Source: Terriglobales bacterium
Lineage (GTDB): Bacteria; Acidobacteriota; Terriglobia; Terriglobales; Acidobacteriaceae
Length of the DNA: 64,000 nt
Direction: 5' to 3'
Assembly: GCA_016185365.1 (NCBI GenBank)
Contig: JACPNP010000021.1
Coordinates: forward strand, 35,456-99,455
Both the position numbers and the translations under genes were made by a program. The notes under the pieces are model-generated. The model was not told the DNA's origin. It searched no databases and saw only the letters and a program-made list of their open reading frames with translations. This document shows, piece by piece, positions 23,920-33,400 of this stretch. Positions within the stretch are counted from its first letter, which is position 1. Each line of letters opens with the position of its first letter.

Positions 23920-26469
23920 TCAATTCGCGCGCAGCACAGTGGCGAATGGGTCCAGCACCAAACTTTTCGTCCCGGGCGGGACCGTGAGCTTCAGTTCGGT
24001 CTCGGCGCCGTCGGCGAAGACGCGTTTCACGAACACCAACTTGCCACCGGGCATCTCCGCGTAGATGGGGACCGAAGTGACCAGCAGTTCCGGCGCGTCT
24101 TTCTGCCGGAGCACGGCACTGGCGGTGGTCTGCGCGATGCGCACCTTCTCCAGTTCATATTTTGGCACCGCGATCCCGCCCACCCAGCCATCGAAGAACC
24201 AATCGAGCGATTTTCGGTTCTCGAACCAGAGCGACGTCGGCAATTCCTCTTCGAAGGCGGTGCGCAGGTCCTGCATGGACATGACTTTTCCCGTGAACCG
24301 CTCCTGCAAGTGGCGGAGCGCGGTAAAGAAGGTGCTGTCCGGATCGCCAACAGCGGGCGGCGCGATCGGCGCCAGGGAGGTCCGCCCGGTGGGGGAGGCG
24401 CGGCGCGCCGGTCGGCGCTGCGTGGGCGGATGCTCGGCCGCGTCGCGCAGCATGTGGCGCAGCATGTGGATCATCCAGGTGCCGCGGCCGTAGGCGATGA
24501 TGTCGTACGAATCGGGGAACTTCGACGAATTGAGCCGCCCGCCCAGCGTGACCGCACCGGCATTCTTCATAGGCAGGCCCTGATACGGCTCCAGCAACTG
24601 GTCGCGGTAGGTCTCCATCAGGACGCGGAAAGAATCAGGGTCGTCGACTTCGAGCTGCAGTAAGGCACAATAGTTCGCCAGCGCTTCCATGATCCACTGG
24701 TCACGATAGGAGCGCCAGAAGACGTTGTCACCCCACCACTGGTGCGCCGTCTCATGCGCGGCCATCACCCGGTTATAGAGGATCTCCGCCGGGGCATCGG
24801 GCCGGATCTTGCCCCGCCAGCGCTCCTGCGGCGTCAGAAAGACATAACTGGAGAGATAGATCAAACCGGGCCAGCCCTGGCTGTCCGTGCCCGGATTCTG
24901 CGTAAGGGAGAGCGTGGCGAAGGGGAAGGCGCCGATGCGCGGTGACAGGTAATCGATGGTACGTGCCGCCTGGTCGGCCACGCCCTGCGCATTGCGCGCT
25001 GGATCGGGCAGGAGCGGCACGATCGAGATCGAATCCACCTGTCCGGCGCGGCGGCGCTGGCCAGGCCGGTAGATCGTGATCTCCGTGGGACTGAGTTTTT
25101 CCGTGAAGGCACGTTCCATGGAGCGAGTGGCATAGCTTTCCACGGCCACGCCCTGTCCGCTCACGGACTTGGCCTCGGCATACTTACCCAGGTTGAATCC
25201 GGCGAGCGGGACCGATCGTTCCGAGACCCAGCGGGAGACTTCCACGCCATCGCGGACATCCTGCGCGACGCGCTTGCCGGTGGCCAGCAGTTTCCAATCG
25301 GCCGGCGTGTGGAATTCCATCTCGAAATCAGACATCCCCGCGCCCCGGTGCGGATACCAAGCGCCGCGTGCGCCCACGTAGAGCAGTCCGCCACCGGCGT
25401 CACTCATCACCGGACCGGAGTATTGGAACCGTATCTTCACCTGCGAGCCCCCCGATAGTAGCTTGGGGAAAACCACCGCGATCAGGTCGTTGCTGCGCCG
25501 GGCCAGTTGCGTCCCTTCGGCGGCCTCATTCTGTATCACTTCCAGCGGCGTGGCGGAGTCGCCCTCGCCCTGCCACGCGCCGGTGACGCGCAGAGAGCGG
25601 GAAAGCTCGAAAACGACCGTGCGATCGCCGCCGGTCAGAATGTCGAGCGTAAGTGTGGCGTCGGCGATGATGTCCGTCGGCGGATGCACTTCGGTGCGCA
25701 ATTTGTAGGCGGAGATACGCAGTATGTCCGCGCGTAAGAACGAGGGGTCTGCGTTGCGCACGCTGCGCATGGGAAAGCTGGTCCATTGGTCGTAATACAC
25801 GCCTTTGGGGGTCGGCGTGGCCTGGCCGGCGAAGACCTGCTCATCCAATTCCGGATCCAGGACCACGTCAAAGTTGCCAAGCTTCACCCCGCCGACGCGG
25901 GCGCGCAGGAACCCCGCCCGCTGGGCCGCGGGGTCGCGCGTGAGCGAGACCAGGATGCGCAGGCCATCGGTCACCGTCAGGTTGCGGACCACGGAGTCAT
26001 ATCGCTCGACGAAGCCGGCCGGGTCTTCCGCATCGCGCAATGCCGGGGCCAGATCATCCATGACGCGGGGGTCGTCGAAGCGCAGATAGGCAAGAGTGAA
26101 TTGTTCGCTGAGCACGGCGCTGCCCGTGAACAGGGACAGTGACTGCCGCTCGGTGTGGTCCGGCGGGACCAGTAAGACCTGGCCTTCGCCCACAAAGAAC
26201 GCGCCGGTCACGCGGCCGTCCACCGGAGGCAGGAAGCCGATCACGCCGGCGCCGAAGGTGAGGTGCACGTCTTCGCGGTCGATCCCGCCATCGCGGATCG
26301 CATACACATGTTTGGGATCGAGTCCCAGGTTCTGTAAGCGGCGGTAGAGCGCCTGGCCTGGCCCCTCGGCGGCCTGCGCCGCGGAGGGAACAACCCAAGA
26401 CAACAGTGCCGCCATCAGAAGTAGGCGGGAACGGGTGCGGGAATTGCTACTATTCAGGATTGTGCTCAC
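23920..26469 (-). CDS. Secreted M1-family aminopeptidase-like protein
   Basis: An 849-residue zinc metallopeptidase with a signal peptide (RTRSRLLLMAALLSWVVP, cleaving after SAAQA). The long beta-rich N-terminal region is followed by the catalytic domain with H572-E-T-A-H576 and the third ligand Glu exactly 18 residues later in QWIMEALANY. The exopeptidase motif GxMEN has no clear counterpart. A Pro/Arg/Thr-rich insert after MLRDAAEHPPTQ separates the C-terminal helical part, and a final beta domain closes the protein. Start choice is uncertain: a GTG at 26469 gives a good signal peptide; an ATG at 26415 gives a very short one. Divergent from, and slightly overlapping, the next gene. Confidence 0.8.
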   Translation of the reverse strand: MSTILNSSNSRTRSRLLLMAALLSWVVPSAAQAAEGPGQALYRRLQNLGLDPKHVYAIRDGGIDREDVHLTFGAGVIGFLPPVDGRVTGAFFVGEGQVLLVPPDHTERQSLSLFTGSAVLSEQFTLAYLRFDDPRVMDDLAPALRDAEDPAGFVERYDSVVRNLTVTDGLRILVSLTRDPAAQRAGFLRARVGGVKLGNFDVVLDPELDEQVFAGQATPTPKGVYYDQWTSFPMRSVRNADPSFLRADILRISAYKLRTEVHPPTDIIADATLTLDILTGGDRTVVFELSRSLRVTGAWQGEGDSATPLEVIQNEAAEGTQLARRSNDLIAVVFPKLLSGGSQVKIRFQYSGPVMSDAGGGLLYVGARGAWYPHRGAGMSDFEMEFHTPADWKLLATGKRVAQDVRDGVEVSRWVSERSVPLAGFNLGKYAEAKSVSGQGVAVESYATRSMERAFTEKLSPTEITIYRPGQRRRAGQVDSISIVPLLPDPARNAQGVADQAARTIDYLSPRIGAFPFATLSLTQNPGTDSQGWPGLIYLSSYVFLTPQERWRGKIRPDAPAEILYNRVMAAHETAHQWWGDNVFWRSYRDQWIMEALANYCALLQLEVDDPDSFRVLMETYRDQLLEPYQGLPMKNAGAVTLGGRLNSSKFPDSYDIIAYGRGTWMIHMLRHMLRDAAEHPPTQRRPARRASPTGRTSLAPIAPPAVGDPDSTFFTALRHLQERFTGKVMSMQDLRTAFEEELPTSLWFENRKSLDWFFDGWVGGIAVPKYELEKVRIAQTTASAVLRQKDAPELLVTSVPIYAEMPGGKLVFVKRVFADGAETELKLTVPPGTKSLVLDPFATVLRAN

Positions 26470-27889
26470 GTTGAGGTCGCGGATCCGTTTCCCCTGGGTG
26501 CTGGGCGCAGTCGTGTGCCTGTGCGCGGCCGCCGCGGGCGATACCATTCGCCTCAAGAACGGCCGGAGCATCGTGGTTGACACGGTACGCGAAGTGGGCA
26601 ACCGCGTCGAGTACACCATCGGCGAGAGCAGCTATGCCATCCCGAAGTCGGCTGTTGAAAGAATAGACGCCGGCGGGGCCCCAATGGTTTCCCAGGAAGG
26701 GGCCCCATCCGTCCCGGAAGTCGAGTTCCAGGACGGAGCCCCGCCCGCTCCCGCCGACCTGCAAAGCCGGATCGTCCACGACGGCCGGGTGGATATCGAC
26801 GCCGTGGCGGCCGCGGAGGGGCTTGGCTCGGAGATAGCTGCCGCCACCAATTTCTTTGCCGGGCAGTTTGAACGCGCCAACAATCGCCTCGATACCGCTC
26901 TGCGTTTCTTCGAACGCGCCCGGACGTTCCTCCCGGACCAGCCATCCCTGGCCATTCACCATGCGACATTGCTTCTCCAGATGGGCCGGCTGGGCGAGGC
27001 CGTGACCCTGGGCAATCGCGTGATCCGACTGGCGCCGCTGGAGCCTGCCGGTTTCACAGTGCTGGGTTACGCCCTGTATCAGCAGGGAAAATTGAAGGAA
27101 GCCATCCTCGCGCTGCAAAAGTCCTATGAATTGCTGCCGAATGAGAACGTCCGCGCGGTGCTGGAACGCGCCCGGCGCGAGCTGAAGGCCGAGGGGGATT
27201 TCTCCGAGCAGTCCAGCAGCCACTTCACCCTGCGCTACGAAGGCGGCGCCGCTCCGCCGGTCCTTCGCCGGCAGATCCTGGACACGCTGGAACAACACTA
27301 CAACGACCTGGTCCGTGACCTGGACTACTATCCGCGCGAACCCATCCAGGTGGTGCTGTACACGGACAAGCAATTCTTCGACGTCACCCACGCGCCTTCC
27401 TGGACCGGCGCGCTGAATGACGGGCGCATCCGCGTCCCCATCAGCGGCATGAGTGACATGACCGCCGACCTGGCCCGCGTGCTGAAGCACGAGCTGGCCC
27501 ATTCGTTCATCAGCGCCATCACCCGGAACCGAGCGCCCACCTGGCTGAACGAAGGCGTGGCCCAATCCGTGGAGCCGCAAAGCATCAGCAGCAACGGACG
27601 CCGGCTGGCCACGATGTTCGCCAACGGCCAGGCCATTCCGCTGAATGAGCTTGAGGGCACGTTTGTGAACTTCTCGTCCTCCAAGGCGGGGCTTGCCTAT
27701 GCCCAGTCACTGGCCGCGGTGGAGTGTATCCGCGAGACCTACGGCATGAGCAGCGCCGTGGACATCCTCAAGCGCATCGGCCAGGGCAGTTCCACCGAAG
27801 CCGCCATGCGCACCGTGCTGCACTCCGGCTACGCCCAGTTCCAGCGCGAACTGGCCGATTGGCTGCGACGCACATACGGGACGGAGTAA
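26435..27889 (+). CDS. Secreted TPR and peptidase-MA-like metalloprotease
   Basis: A protein of about 484 residues: N-terminal signal or anchor (FPWVLGAVVCLCAAAAG), then a small beta domain (DTIRLKNGRSIVVDTVREVG). A middle TPR section follows (LAIHHATLLLQMGRLGEAVT, YALYQQGKLKEAILALQKSY). The C-terminal peptidase-MA-like domain has the zinc motif HELAH in VLKHELAHSFI and the downstream APTWLNEGVAQ carrying the third ligand Glu. Likely a periplasmic gluzincin of unknown substrate. GTG 26435 has AGGCGGG 5 nt upstream; GTG 26462 is an alternative. Its 5' end overlaps the divergent M1 peptidase gene, so one of the two starts is probably mis-set. Confidence 0.78.
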   Translation: MRELLLFRIVLTLRSRIRFPWVLGAVVCLCAAAAGDTIRLKNGRSIVVDTVREVGNRVEYTIGESSYAIPKSAVERIDAGGAPMVSQEGAPSVPEVEFQDGAPPAPADLQSRIVHDGRVDIDAVAAAEGLGSEIAAATNFFAGQFERANNRLDTALRFFERARTFLPDQPSLAIHHATLLLQMGRLGEAVTLGNRVIRLAPLEPAGFTVLGYALYQQGKLKEAILALQKSYELLPNENVRAVLERARRELKAEGDFSEQSSSHFTLRYEGGAAPPVLRRQILDTLEQHYNDLVRDLDYYPREPIQVVLYTDKQFFDVTHAPSWTGALNDGRIRVPISGMSDMTADLARVLKHELAHSFISAITRNRAPTWLNEGVAQSVEPQSISSNGRRLATMFANGQAIPLNELEGTFVNFSSSKAGLAYAQSLAAVECIRETYGMSSAVDILKRIGQGSSTEAAMRTVLHSGYAQFQRELADWLRRTYGTE

Positions 27890-27941
27890 AGCCCGGTTTC
27901 TCGTTCCTGGAAATCGCCTTTTCGCCCAATCAGATCAGGCG

Positions 27942-28135
27942 GGGCAGGCGGCAAAGCCGCCGCTAGAAAATTGCCCAACACGTAAGGGCTGGGTCAGCTA
28001 CCAACGAGAGAAGAGGCCACGGAGGGGCCGGTACCCAGGCATCGTGTCGCCCTCTCCGAGGGCTTTCTCCAGCAAACGAAAGCAACCCAGGCCTTACGGC
28101 CTGGGCTATTTTCTTTCGGCGCGTTCCGCGCCTGG
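27942..28135. repeat. Cluster of GC-rich palindromes (REP-like)
   Basis: The 372-bp gap 27890-28261 holds no gene. It contains consecutive hairpins: GGCGGC-AAA-GCCGCC (27947-27961), CCCTCTCCGAGGG, the strong CCCAGGCC-TTAC-GGCCTGGG (28086-28105) followed by CTATTTT, and GGCGCG-TTC-CGCGCC. The GGCCTGGGCTATTTT stretch resembles a dispersed acidobacterial repeat I recall. The 28086-28113 hairpin could also terminate transcription from the left. Confidence 0.65.
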
Positions 28136-28261
28136 AACAGAGTGGTCCGCCGTTTCCACATATAGAGGTTTCCCGATTGTTGAATGGTCTGTTACAGTCA
28201 CTGCGAAAAGCTTCAAAATAGAAATCAAGGCTCCGAACAACCACCAGGAACCAGAAACGGA

Positions 28262-29056
28262 ATGCGGATCCCATTCACGAACAGCGAGCCGGCCAAGACT
28301 CTCCGCCAACCGCAACCCTCCTGCATCCCCATCCTTCCGGCGGTGGAGATCTCCGCGCGATACCGGGGCGCGCGCATCGGCGGTGATTTTTTTGATTTCC
28401 TCACCGTGCCCGGTGACAAATTACTTTTCATCCTCATGGACATCGCCGGCCGCCGCGAGAATGCCCTGAATATCGCCGCCGTGGTGCAATCCTGTCTCCG
28501 CGAGTACAGCGCGCATCACTTTCCCAACGCCAGCGTGGAAGATTCCCTGGCCCTGACCGGACTGGTCCTGGAGATCAACCGCGAGATCATGGCGGCGTCC
28601 GGCGGGGTGTGCAATGCCCCGGCCTTCCTCGGCTGCTACGACCAGGGCCTGACCACACTGACGTACATCAACGCCGGACATACGCCGGGCATACTCAAGG
28701 ATGCGCAAGGCACATTGTTGCTGGCCGCTAACGGCCTTCCCCTGGGCCTCTTTTCCCACGCCACTCATGACACCCAGTACTGCGCGCTGGCGCCGGGGGC
28801 GATCCTGGCGCTGGTGTCCCGGGGCATCGTAGAGGACCACGGCGAAGGACAGGAGTTCGGCATCGAAGGCGTGGAGCGGCTCCTGGCGGAGCGCGAATTC
28901 ACCACCGCCGAAGGCGTATGCAACGCCATCCTGGGCGCGGTGAGTCATTTCGAGCGCAAGCCCAACATCTTTTCGCCGGCGCTGCAGCTCGCCGGACTCG
29001 GCCCGCATGAACCGAATGACTTGACCGCGCTGGCCATGCTGCGCAAACGGCCCTGA
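28262..29056 (+). CDS. SpoIIE-type PP2C serine phosphatase (RsbU-like)
   Basis: A 264-residue single-domain phosphatase. Mn-binding residues lie in ARIGGDFFDFL and LFILMDIAGRRENAL (the usual DVSGHG is altered to DIAGRR, keeping Asp). YINAGHTPGILK and NGLPLGLF follow. The C-terminal SRGIVEDHGEGQEFGIEGVE region replaces the usual TDGxxE with SRGIVED. Typical role: dephosphorylating an anti-sigma-factor antagonist or another partner-switch protein. It has no sensor domain, so it probably acts under another protein's control. The start at 28262 is chosen because the upstream in-frame sequence is repeat DNA. Loss of GH in DxSGHG could lower activity. Confidence 0.8.
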   Translation: MRIPFTNSEPAKTLRQPQPSCIPILPAVEISARYRGARIGGDFFDFLTVPGDKLLFILMDIAGRRENALNIAAVVQSCLREYSAHHFPNASVEDSLALTGLVLEINREIMAASGGVCNAPAFLGCYDQGLTTLTYINAGHTPGILKDAQGTLLLAANGLPLGLFSHATHDTQYCALAPGAILALVSRGIVEDHGEGQEFGIEGVERLLAEREFTTAEGVCNAILGAVSHFERKPNIFSPALQLAGLGPHEPNDLTALAMLRKRP

Positions 29057-29119
29057 ACTTTCGTCCATCCGCCGCCTGCGCCGGAAGTAGTATCATGGCC
29101 TTCCACGCGAGGTTGAGCC

Positions 29120-30709
29120 ATGTCCCGCAAACTTCTCATTGTCTTTGGGTCCATCCTTGGTCTTATCGTTCTCGTCATCCTGGCCATTCCATTCTTCGTG
29201 AACGCGGAAAAATTCCGTCCCATGGTGGAGACCGAAGCGCGCAAGGCCCTGGGCCGTGAAGTCAAGGTGGGCAAGCTCGATCTTTCGATCTTGAGCGGCG
29301 GCGTGGTGGCCAGTGATGTTTCCATCGCCGACGATCCCGCCTTCAGCCGTCAGCCGTTCCTGCAGGCCAAGGAACTGCAAGTCGGCGTGGAGCTGTGGCC
29401 GTTGATCACCAGCGGAGAAGCCCGTGTCACCGGCCTGACGGTGGTGGAGCCAAGCGTCACCCTGATCCGCAACGGGGCTGGCAAGTGGAACTTCGCCACG
29501 CTGGGCGCGGCGTCGGCAAAGGACGCGAAGGCGCCCAAGCAGGCCGTCTCCGTGAGCAAGCTGCAGATCAAGGACGGCCACGTGGTGGTGCAACAGGGCG
29601 GACGCAAGCACGAGTATTCCGACGTCTCGCTCACACTGCGCAATTTCTCGAACACGTCGGTGTTCCCCTTCGAGTTCTCCGCTACCGCGCCGGGCGGTGG
29701 CAAGATCGCCGTGGAGGGCGAGGCCGGCCCGATGGACGCGACCGACACGTCACGCACGCCTTTGAACGGACAGGTAAAGATCACCGGGATGGACATCGCC
29801 AAGAGTGGCTTCGTCGAGGCGGGCAGCGGCATCGGCGGCATGTTGGATTTTGACGGCACCGCCAAGTCTGACGGAAAGACGATGCACTCCGAAGGCAAAG
29901 TCACGGTGAACAAACTCGTGGCCGCGAAAGGCGGCAGTCCGGCTGCGCAGCCGGTCTCGCTGGACTACGCCACCGACCTCGATGTGGTGCAGAAGAAAGG
30001 CACCATCACCCGCGGCGACATCACCGCCGGCGCCAGCAAGGCGAAACTTACCGGCACCTTTGATACGCGAGGTGAGAGCATCGCGGTGGACGGACGCTTG
30101 AAGGCGGACGCGATGTCCATCGATGGCATCTCCGCCCTGCTGCCGGCTGTGGGCGTCACGTTGCCCTCGGGCTCGCAGGTCCGCGGCGGAACCGCTTCGG
30201 CGGACCTCTCACTGCGCGGTCCGCTCGACCGGTTGGTGATCGCCGGGCCGATCAACGTCTCGAACACAAAGGTGGAAGGCTTCAACCTGAGATCGCGCGC
30301 CTCGGCGCTTTCGGCGTTGGCGGGTATGTCATCGGGTTCGGACCTGTTGGTGCAGTTGTTGAACTCGAATGTCCGCGTGGCGCCGGAAGGCATTCGCACC
30401 GATGGCGTGAACCTGGTGCTGCCCGGCATCGGCACCATCACGGGGGACGGCGTGATCGGTTCGGACAAATCGTTGAACTACCGTATGCGGGCGAAACTGG
30501 CCGGCGGAGGCGGGGTGGCCGGGGGACTTTCGGCACTGACCACTCTGGGACAGTCCAAAGGCGAGATCCCATTCCTGATCCAGGGCACAACGTCCAACCC
30601 GGTCTTCCTTCCGGATGTTGCCGGCGCCATCGGCAACACGGCCAAGGCCCCGGTACAGACACTAGAGGGCATCGGCGGGCTGTTCGGCATCAAGAAAAAG
30701 AAGCAATGA
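29120..30709 (+). CDS. AsmA-family protein
   Basis: A 529-residue protein anchored by one N-terminal transmembrane helix (IVFGSILGLIVLVILAIPFF), then the AsmA signature (VNAEKFRPMVETEARKALGR, EVKVGKLDLSILSGGVVASD). The rest is repetitive beta-strand sequence with Gly/Ser/Thr, and a C-terminal AsmA_2-like block (SNVRVAPEGIRTDGVNLVLP). AsmA-like proteins are long beta-taco proteins in the inner membrane facing the periplasm, linked to outer-membrane lipid transport or assembly. Length is on the short side. Ends with KKKKQ. No operon partner is clear. Confidence 0.88.
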   Translation: MSRKLLIVFGSILGLIVLVILAIPFFVNAEKFRPMVETEARKALGREVKVGKLDLSILSGGVVASDVSIADDPAFSRQPFLQAKELQVGVELWPLITSGEARVTGLTVVEPSVTLIRNGAGKWNFATLGAASAKDAKAPKQAVSVSKLQIKDGHVVVQQGGRKHEYSDVSLTLRNFSNTSVFPFEFSATAPGGGKIAVEGEAGPMDATDTSRTPLNGQVKITGMDIAKSGFVEAGSGIGGMLDFDGTAKSDGKTMHSEGKVTVNKLVAAKGGSPAAQPVSLDYATDLDVVQKKGTITRGDITAGASKAKLTGTFDTRGESIAVDGRLKADAMSIDGISALLPAVGVTLPSGSQVRGGTASADLSLRGPLDRLVIAGPINVSNTKVEGFNLRSRASALSALAGMSSGSDLLVQLLNSNVRVAPEGIRTDGVNLVLPGIGTITGDGVIGSDKSLNYRMRAKLAGGGGVAGGLSALTTLGQSKGEIPFLIQGTTSNPVFLPDVAGAIGNTAKAPVQTLEGIGGLFGIKKKKQ

Positions 30710-30732
30710 ATGTCCGGTAGCGAAGAGATTTT

Positions 30733-30810
30733 GCCACGGATCACACGGATGAACACGGATTGTTGAGAAGGGACTTTTTGGGATCCGTATTGATCCGAGA
30801 AATCCGTGGC
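30733..30810. repeat. CCACGGATC-type palindrome
   Basis: The left arm GCCACGGATCACACGGATGA (continuing ACACGGAT) pairs imperfectly with ATCCGTATTGATCCGAGAAA continuing TCCGTGGC. AT-rich centre. It lies in the convergent gap between the AsmA gene and pilZ. Confidence 0.85.
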
Positions 30811-30831
30811 TAGTTGTTTTGGTTTTTCCCG

Positions 30832-30859
30832 AACGCCTAAAGCCTAACGCCTAGCGTCT
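30832..30859. repeat. Heptamer tandem array (4 units)
   Basis: Units AACGCCT, AAAGCCT, AACGCCT, AGCGTCT. The array ends 2 nt from the stop codon of the minus-strand PilZ gene. Confidence 0.7.
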
Positions 30860-30861
30860 GC

Positions 30862-31221
30862 CTACCGCGGCTGGGTGACGAAGGATACGATGCGCAGCCG
30901 GTCGGCCATGCGCAGGTTGAGGAACTCGGCGCCGATCTGTCCGCTCGCGGCGTGCCGCACCACGGACCTCACCCGGATCCATGGGTCCTGCGGCGCCAGC
31001 CGGAATTCGATCTCGATCTCGCTCGCCGGGGCCGGCAATTTTTCGGCGGAGAGGCGCATGCCGCCTTCGCAGATGTCGATGGGGCCGGCCGCGATCTTTT
31101 CCTTGCCGATGAAGTATTGCACTTCGAATCTGGCCGGCCAGCGCGGATAGGCGCGCCGGTTCCCGCTGCGACGGTCGTCCGGGACCAGCGCTCGATTTTT
31201 CCGGCGGTCGATCACTCCCAT
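30862..31221 (-). CDS. PilZ-domain protein
   Basis: A 119-residue single PilZ domain, a predicted c-di-GMP receptor or effector. The first motif is the RRSGNRRAYPRWPARFEV arginine cluster (about residues 18-35). The second motif, normally (D/N)xSxxG, reads DICEGGMRL, so the Ser is replaced by Cys and binding could be altered. The rest is the expected beta-barrel (EIEIEFRLAPQDPWIRVRSV). ATG 31221 gives a family-like short N-terminus (MGVIDRRKNRALVPDDRR). No fused output domain, so it probably works through a partner. The 3' end abuts a heptamer repeat. Confidence 0.8.
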   Translation of the reverse strand: MGVIDRRKNRALVPDDRRSGNRRAYPRWPARFEVQYFIGKEKIAAGPIDICEGGMRLSAEKLPAPASEIEIEFRLAPQDPWIRVRSVVRHAASGQIGAEFLNLRMADRLRIVSFVTQPR

Positions 31222-31378
31222 AAGAGTAACCGATTCTGAAAGGGACGTTGCAGCCGATGGGCCATGTCCTACCGGTTTGTCCCGCCCGTGGGTCGGCTCC
31301 CGTTCCCCAACGAGGCCCGGCACGCGGTACAATGAAGGCTGAATCCGGCCCTGCCTGGGCCCCTGTGGACACCCCCGA

Positions 31379-32247
31379 ATGCCTTCGCTGCGTCGCATCT
31401 GGAACCTATTCGCCCTGTCGCTCCTCGCCCTGGCCGCTTTGCCCTCCGCCGCGCAGACCCAGGTGGTGGAGGAGATCGTCGGCCGCATCAATGAGACCAT
31501 CGTCACCCGCTCCGAGTTCGAGCGCAGCAAGACACAACTGAAGCAGGAACTCACCCAGCAATTCGGCGCGGACGCTCAGGCGAAATACGCGGAGCGGGAA
31601 AAAGACATCCTGCGCGACCTGATCGACCAGCGGTTGCTGGTGCAGCGCGCCAAGGACAACGGCATCGCCGTGGAGAACGACCTGATCAAGCGCCTCGATG
31701 AGATGCGCAAGAGCATGAACCTGCAAAGCATGGAAGACGCATCAACAAGGCAGAAGCCAAAGCCAAAGAACTGCTGGCGAAGATCCGCGGGGGCGCAAAA
31801 TTCGAAGATGTGGCCAAGAGAGACTCGGACGGCCCCACGGCATCCGACGGCGGGGTGCTAGGACAGTTCCAGCGCGGCCAGCTCGCCAAGGAACTGGAGA
31901 CCACAGTGTTTGACACGCTGAAAGAAGGCGATGTCTCCGATGTCGTGCGCACGCGCCAGGGATTCATCGTCTTAAAAGTTCTCAAGCACACGCTGGCCGG
32001 CACGCCCGAACTCAAAGACGTGGAAGACCAGGTCCACGAGGCGATCTACTACCAGAAGCTGCAACCGGCGCTGCGCGAATTCCTCACCAGATTGCGGGAA
32101 GAAGCTTATATCGATCTTAAGCCGGGTTTTGTCGACGCCGGGGCCAGCCCCAACCAGACCAGGCCCATCATGACGGCGGAAGTGACAAAAGAGTCCAAGG
32201 AAGCGGAAAAGGCCAAAAAGCGGAAGAAGAAGCTCGGGGTCTTCTGA
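31379..32247 (+). pseudogene. surA: SurA-type peptidyl-prolyl isomerase, broken by internal deletion and frameshift
   Basis: The first part (31379 to about 31740) encodes a signal peptide and SurA N-terminal chaperone helices (VVEEIVGRINETIVTRSEFE, RDLIDQRLLVQRAKDNGIAV). The second, one frame over from about 31741, encodes the parvulin domain (INKAEAKAKELLAKIRGGAK, FEDVAKRDSDGP, GGVLGQFQRGQL). Between SMNLQSMED and INKAEAK roughly 60-100 residues expected in this family are missing, and the frame changes, so this is a deletion rather than a single base error. The second part could still be made from ATG 31810, without its export signal. Its stop overlaps the yhaM-like start (TGATG), so the broken gene still precedes a coupled partner. 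Confidence 0.75.
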
Positions 32248-33251
32248 TGAAGGATTTTTACCTCGAGCAGGCCGCCCAGGCCGAGAACCGGACCATCACG
32301 TCGTCGTTCGTCGTCGCCGCCAAGCAGGTCAAACCCAAAAAGAACGGTGAGCCGTATCTCGCGCTCACCCTCGCCGACCGCACCGGGCAGATCGAAGCCA
32401 AGATGTGGGACGGCGTGCCCGAGACTGTGGGCACATTCGAGCAGGATGACTTCGTCAAGATCCGCGGCCTCATCAACCGTTACAATGGCCGCTTCCAGCT
32501 CACCATCCACAAGCTGCGCAAGATGGAAGAGAACGAGATCGATTACGCCGATTACCTGCCCAAGACGGAAAAAGACATCGCGCAGCTCTGGCAGCAGGTC
32601 GGCGAGTTTGTCGCGTCGTTCAAAGATGAGGACCTGAAGGCCCTGTTGATGGCCTTCATGGCCGACCCGGAGATCGAGCGCGGATACAAGGCCGCGCCCG
32701 CCGCCAAGACCCTGCATCATGCCTACATCGGCGGATTGCTCGACCACGTGGTCTCGCTCATGACCTCGTGCGACCTGGTGATGCGCAACTACCCGCACGT
32801 GAACCGCGACCTGGTGCTCACCGGCGTGTTCCTGCATGACATCGGCAAGATCCATGAGCTGAGTTACGCGCGCTCCTTCAGTTACACCACCAAGGGCCAG
32901 TTGCTCGGGCACATGATCATCGAGCTGGAGATGCTGCACGCCAAGATCGCGCAGCTCCCCGGATTTCCGGAGGAGTTGAAGACGCTGCTCGAACACCTCA
33001 TCATCAGCCACCACGGGCACTACGAATTCGGCTCACCGAAACTCCCCATGTTCCCGGAGGCGCTGCTGCTGCATTACATGGATGACCTGGACAGCAAGAT
33101 GGAATCCATGCGCGCCCACTTTGCCCGCGAGGCCGGGAGCGAATCGGCGTGGACCGGCTACAACCCCTCGCTGGCGCGGCCCCTGCTGGATACAACGAAG
33201 TTCCTGGCCAGGAAGCCCGTGGAACCGGAGGAGCCGGAAGACGAGAAGTAA
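32247..33251 (+). CDS. 3'-5' exoribonuclease, YhaM family (OB-fold plus HD domain)
   Basis: A 334-residue protein: N-terminal OB-fold nucleic-acid-binding domain (VAAKQVKPKKNGEPYLALTL, GQIEAKMWDGV) then an HD hydrolase domain. Metal ligands are in KTLHHAYIGGLLDHVVSLM, the HD pair in VFLHDIGKIHELSY, and LLEHLIISHHGHYEFGSPK. This is the YhaM/CBF1 architecture, which trims single-stranded RNA and DNA 3' ends. A charged tail (RKPVEPEEPEDEK) closes the protein. The ATG overlaps the stop codon of the broken surA gene, indicating former or continuing co-translation. Confidence 0.9.
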   Translation: MKDFYLEQAAQAENRTITSSFVVAAKQVKPKKNGEPYLALTLADRTGQIEAKMWDGVPETVGTFEQDDFVKIRGLINRYNGRFQLTIHKLRKMEENEIDYADYLPKTEKDIAQLWQQVGEFVASFKDEDLKALLMAFMADPEIERGYKAAPAAKTLHHAYIGGLLDHVVSLMTSCDLVMRNYPHVNRDLVLTGVFLHDIGKIHELSYARSFSYTTKGQLLGHMIIELEMLHAKIAQLPGFPEELKTLLEHLIISHHGHYEFGSPKLPMFPEALLLHYMDDLDSKMESMRAHFAREAGSESAWTGYNPSLARPLLDTTKFLARKPVEPEEPEDEK

Positions 33252-33349
33252 GTCGAATCGATCTGATTCGGATCGCACCGATGTTCACAGACCTTCTTCA
33301 TGATGATCCTTCTTGATTCGTGCGATGCGCAGCTAAGGTTTTGATATTG

Positions 33350-33370
33350 CCTGCGACCGAAGGCCTGCGA
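33350..33370. repeat. Heptamer tandem array (3 units)
   Basis: Units CCTGCGA, CCGAAGG, CCTGCGA. The array lies 30 bp before aroC and is preceded by TTTTGATATTG, which matches the lead-in of the array at 36274 (TTTTGATCTTG). Confidence 0.6.
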
Positions 33371-33400
33371 CGGTTTCCTATCATTTAGAATCATTTCTCC

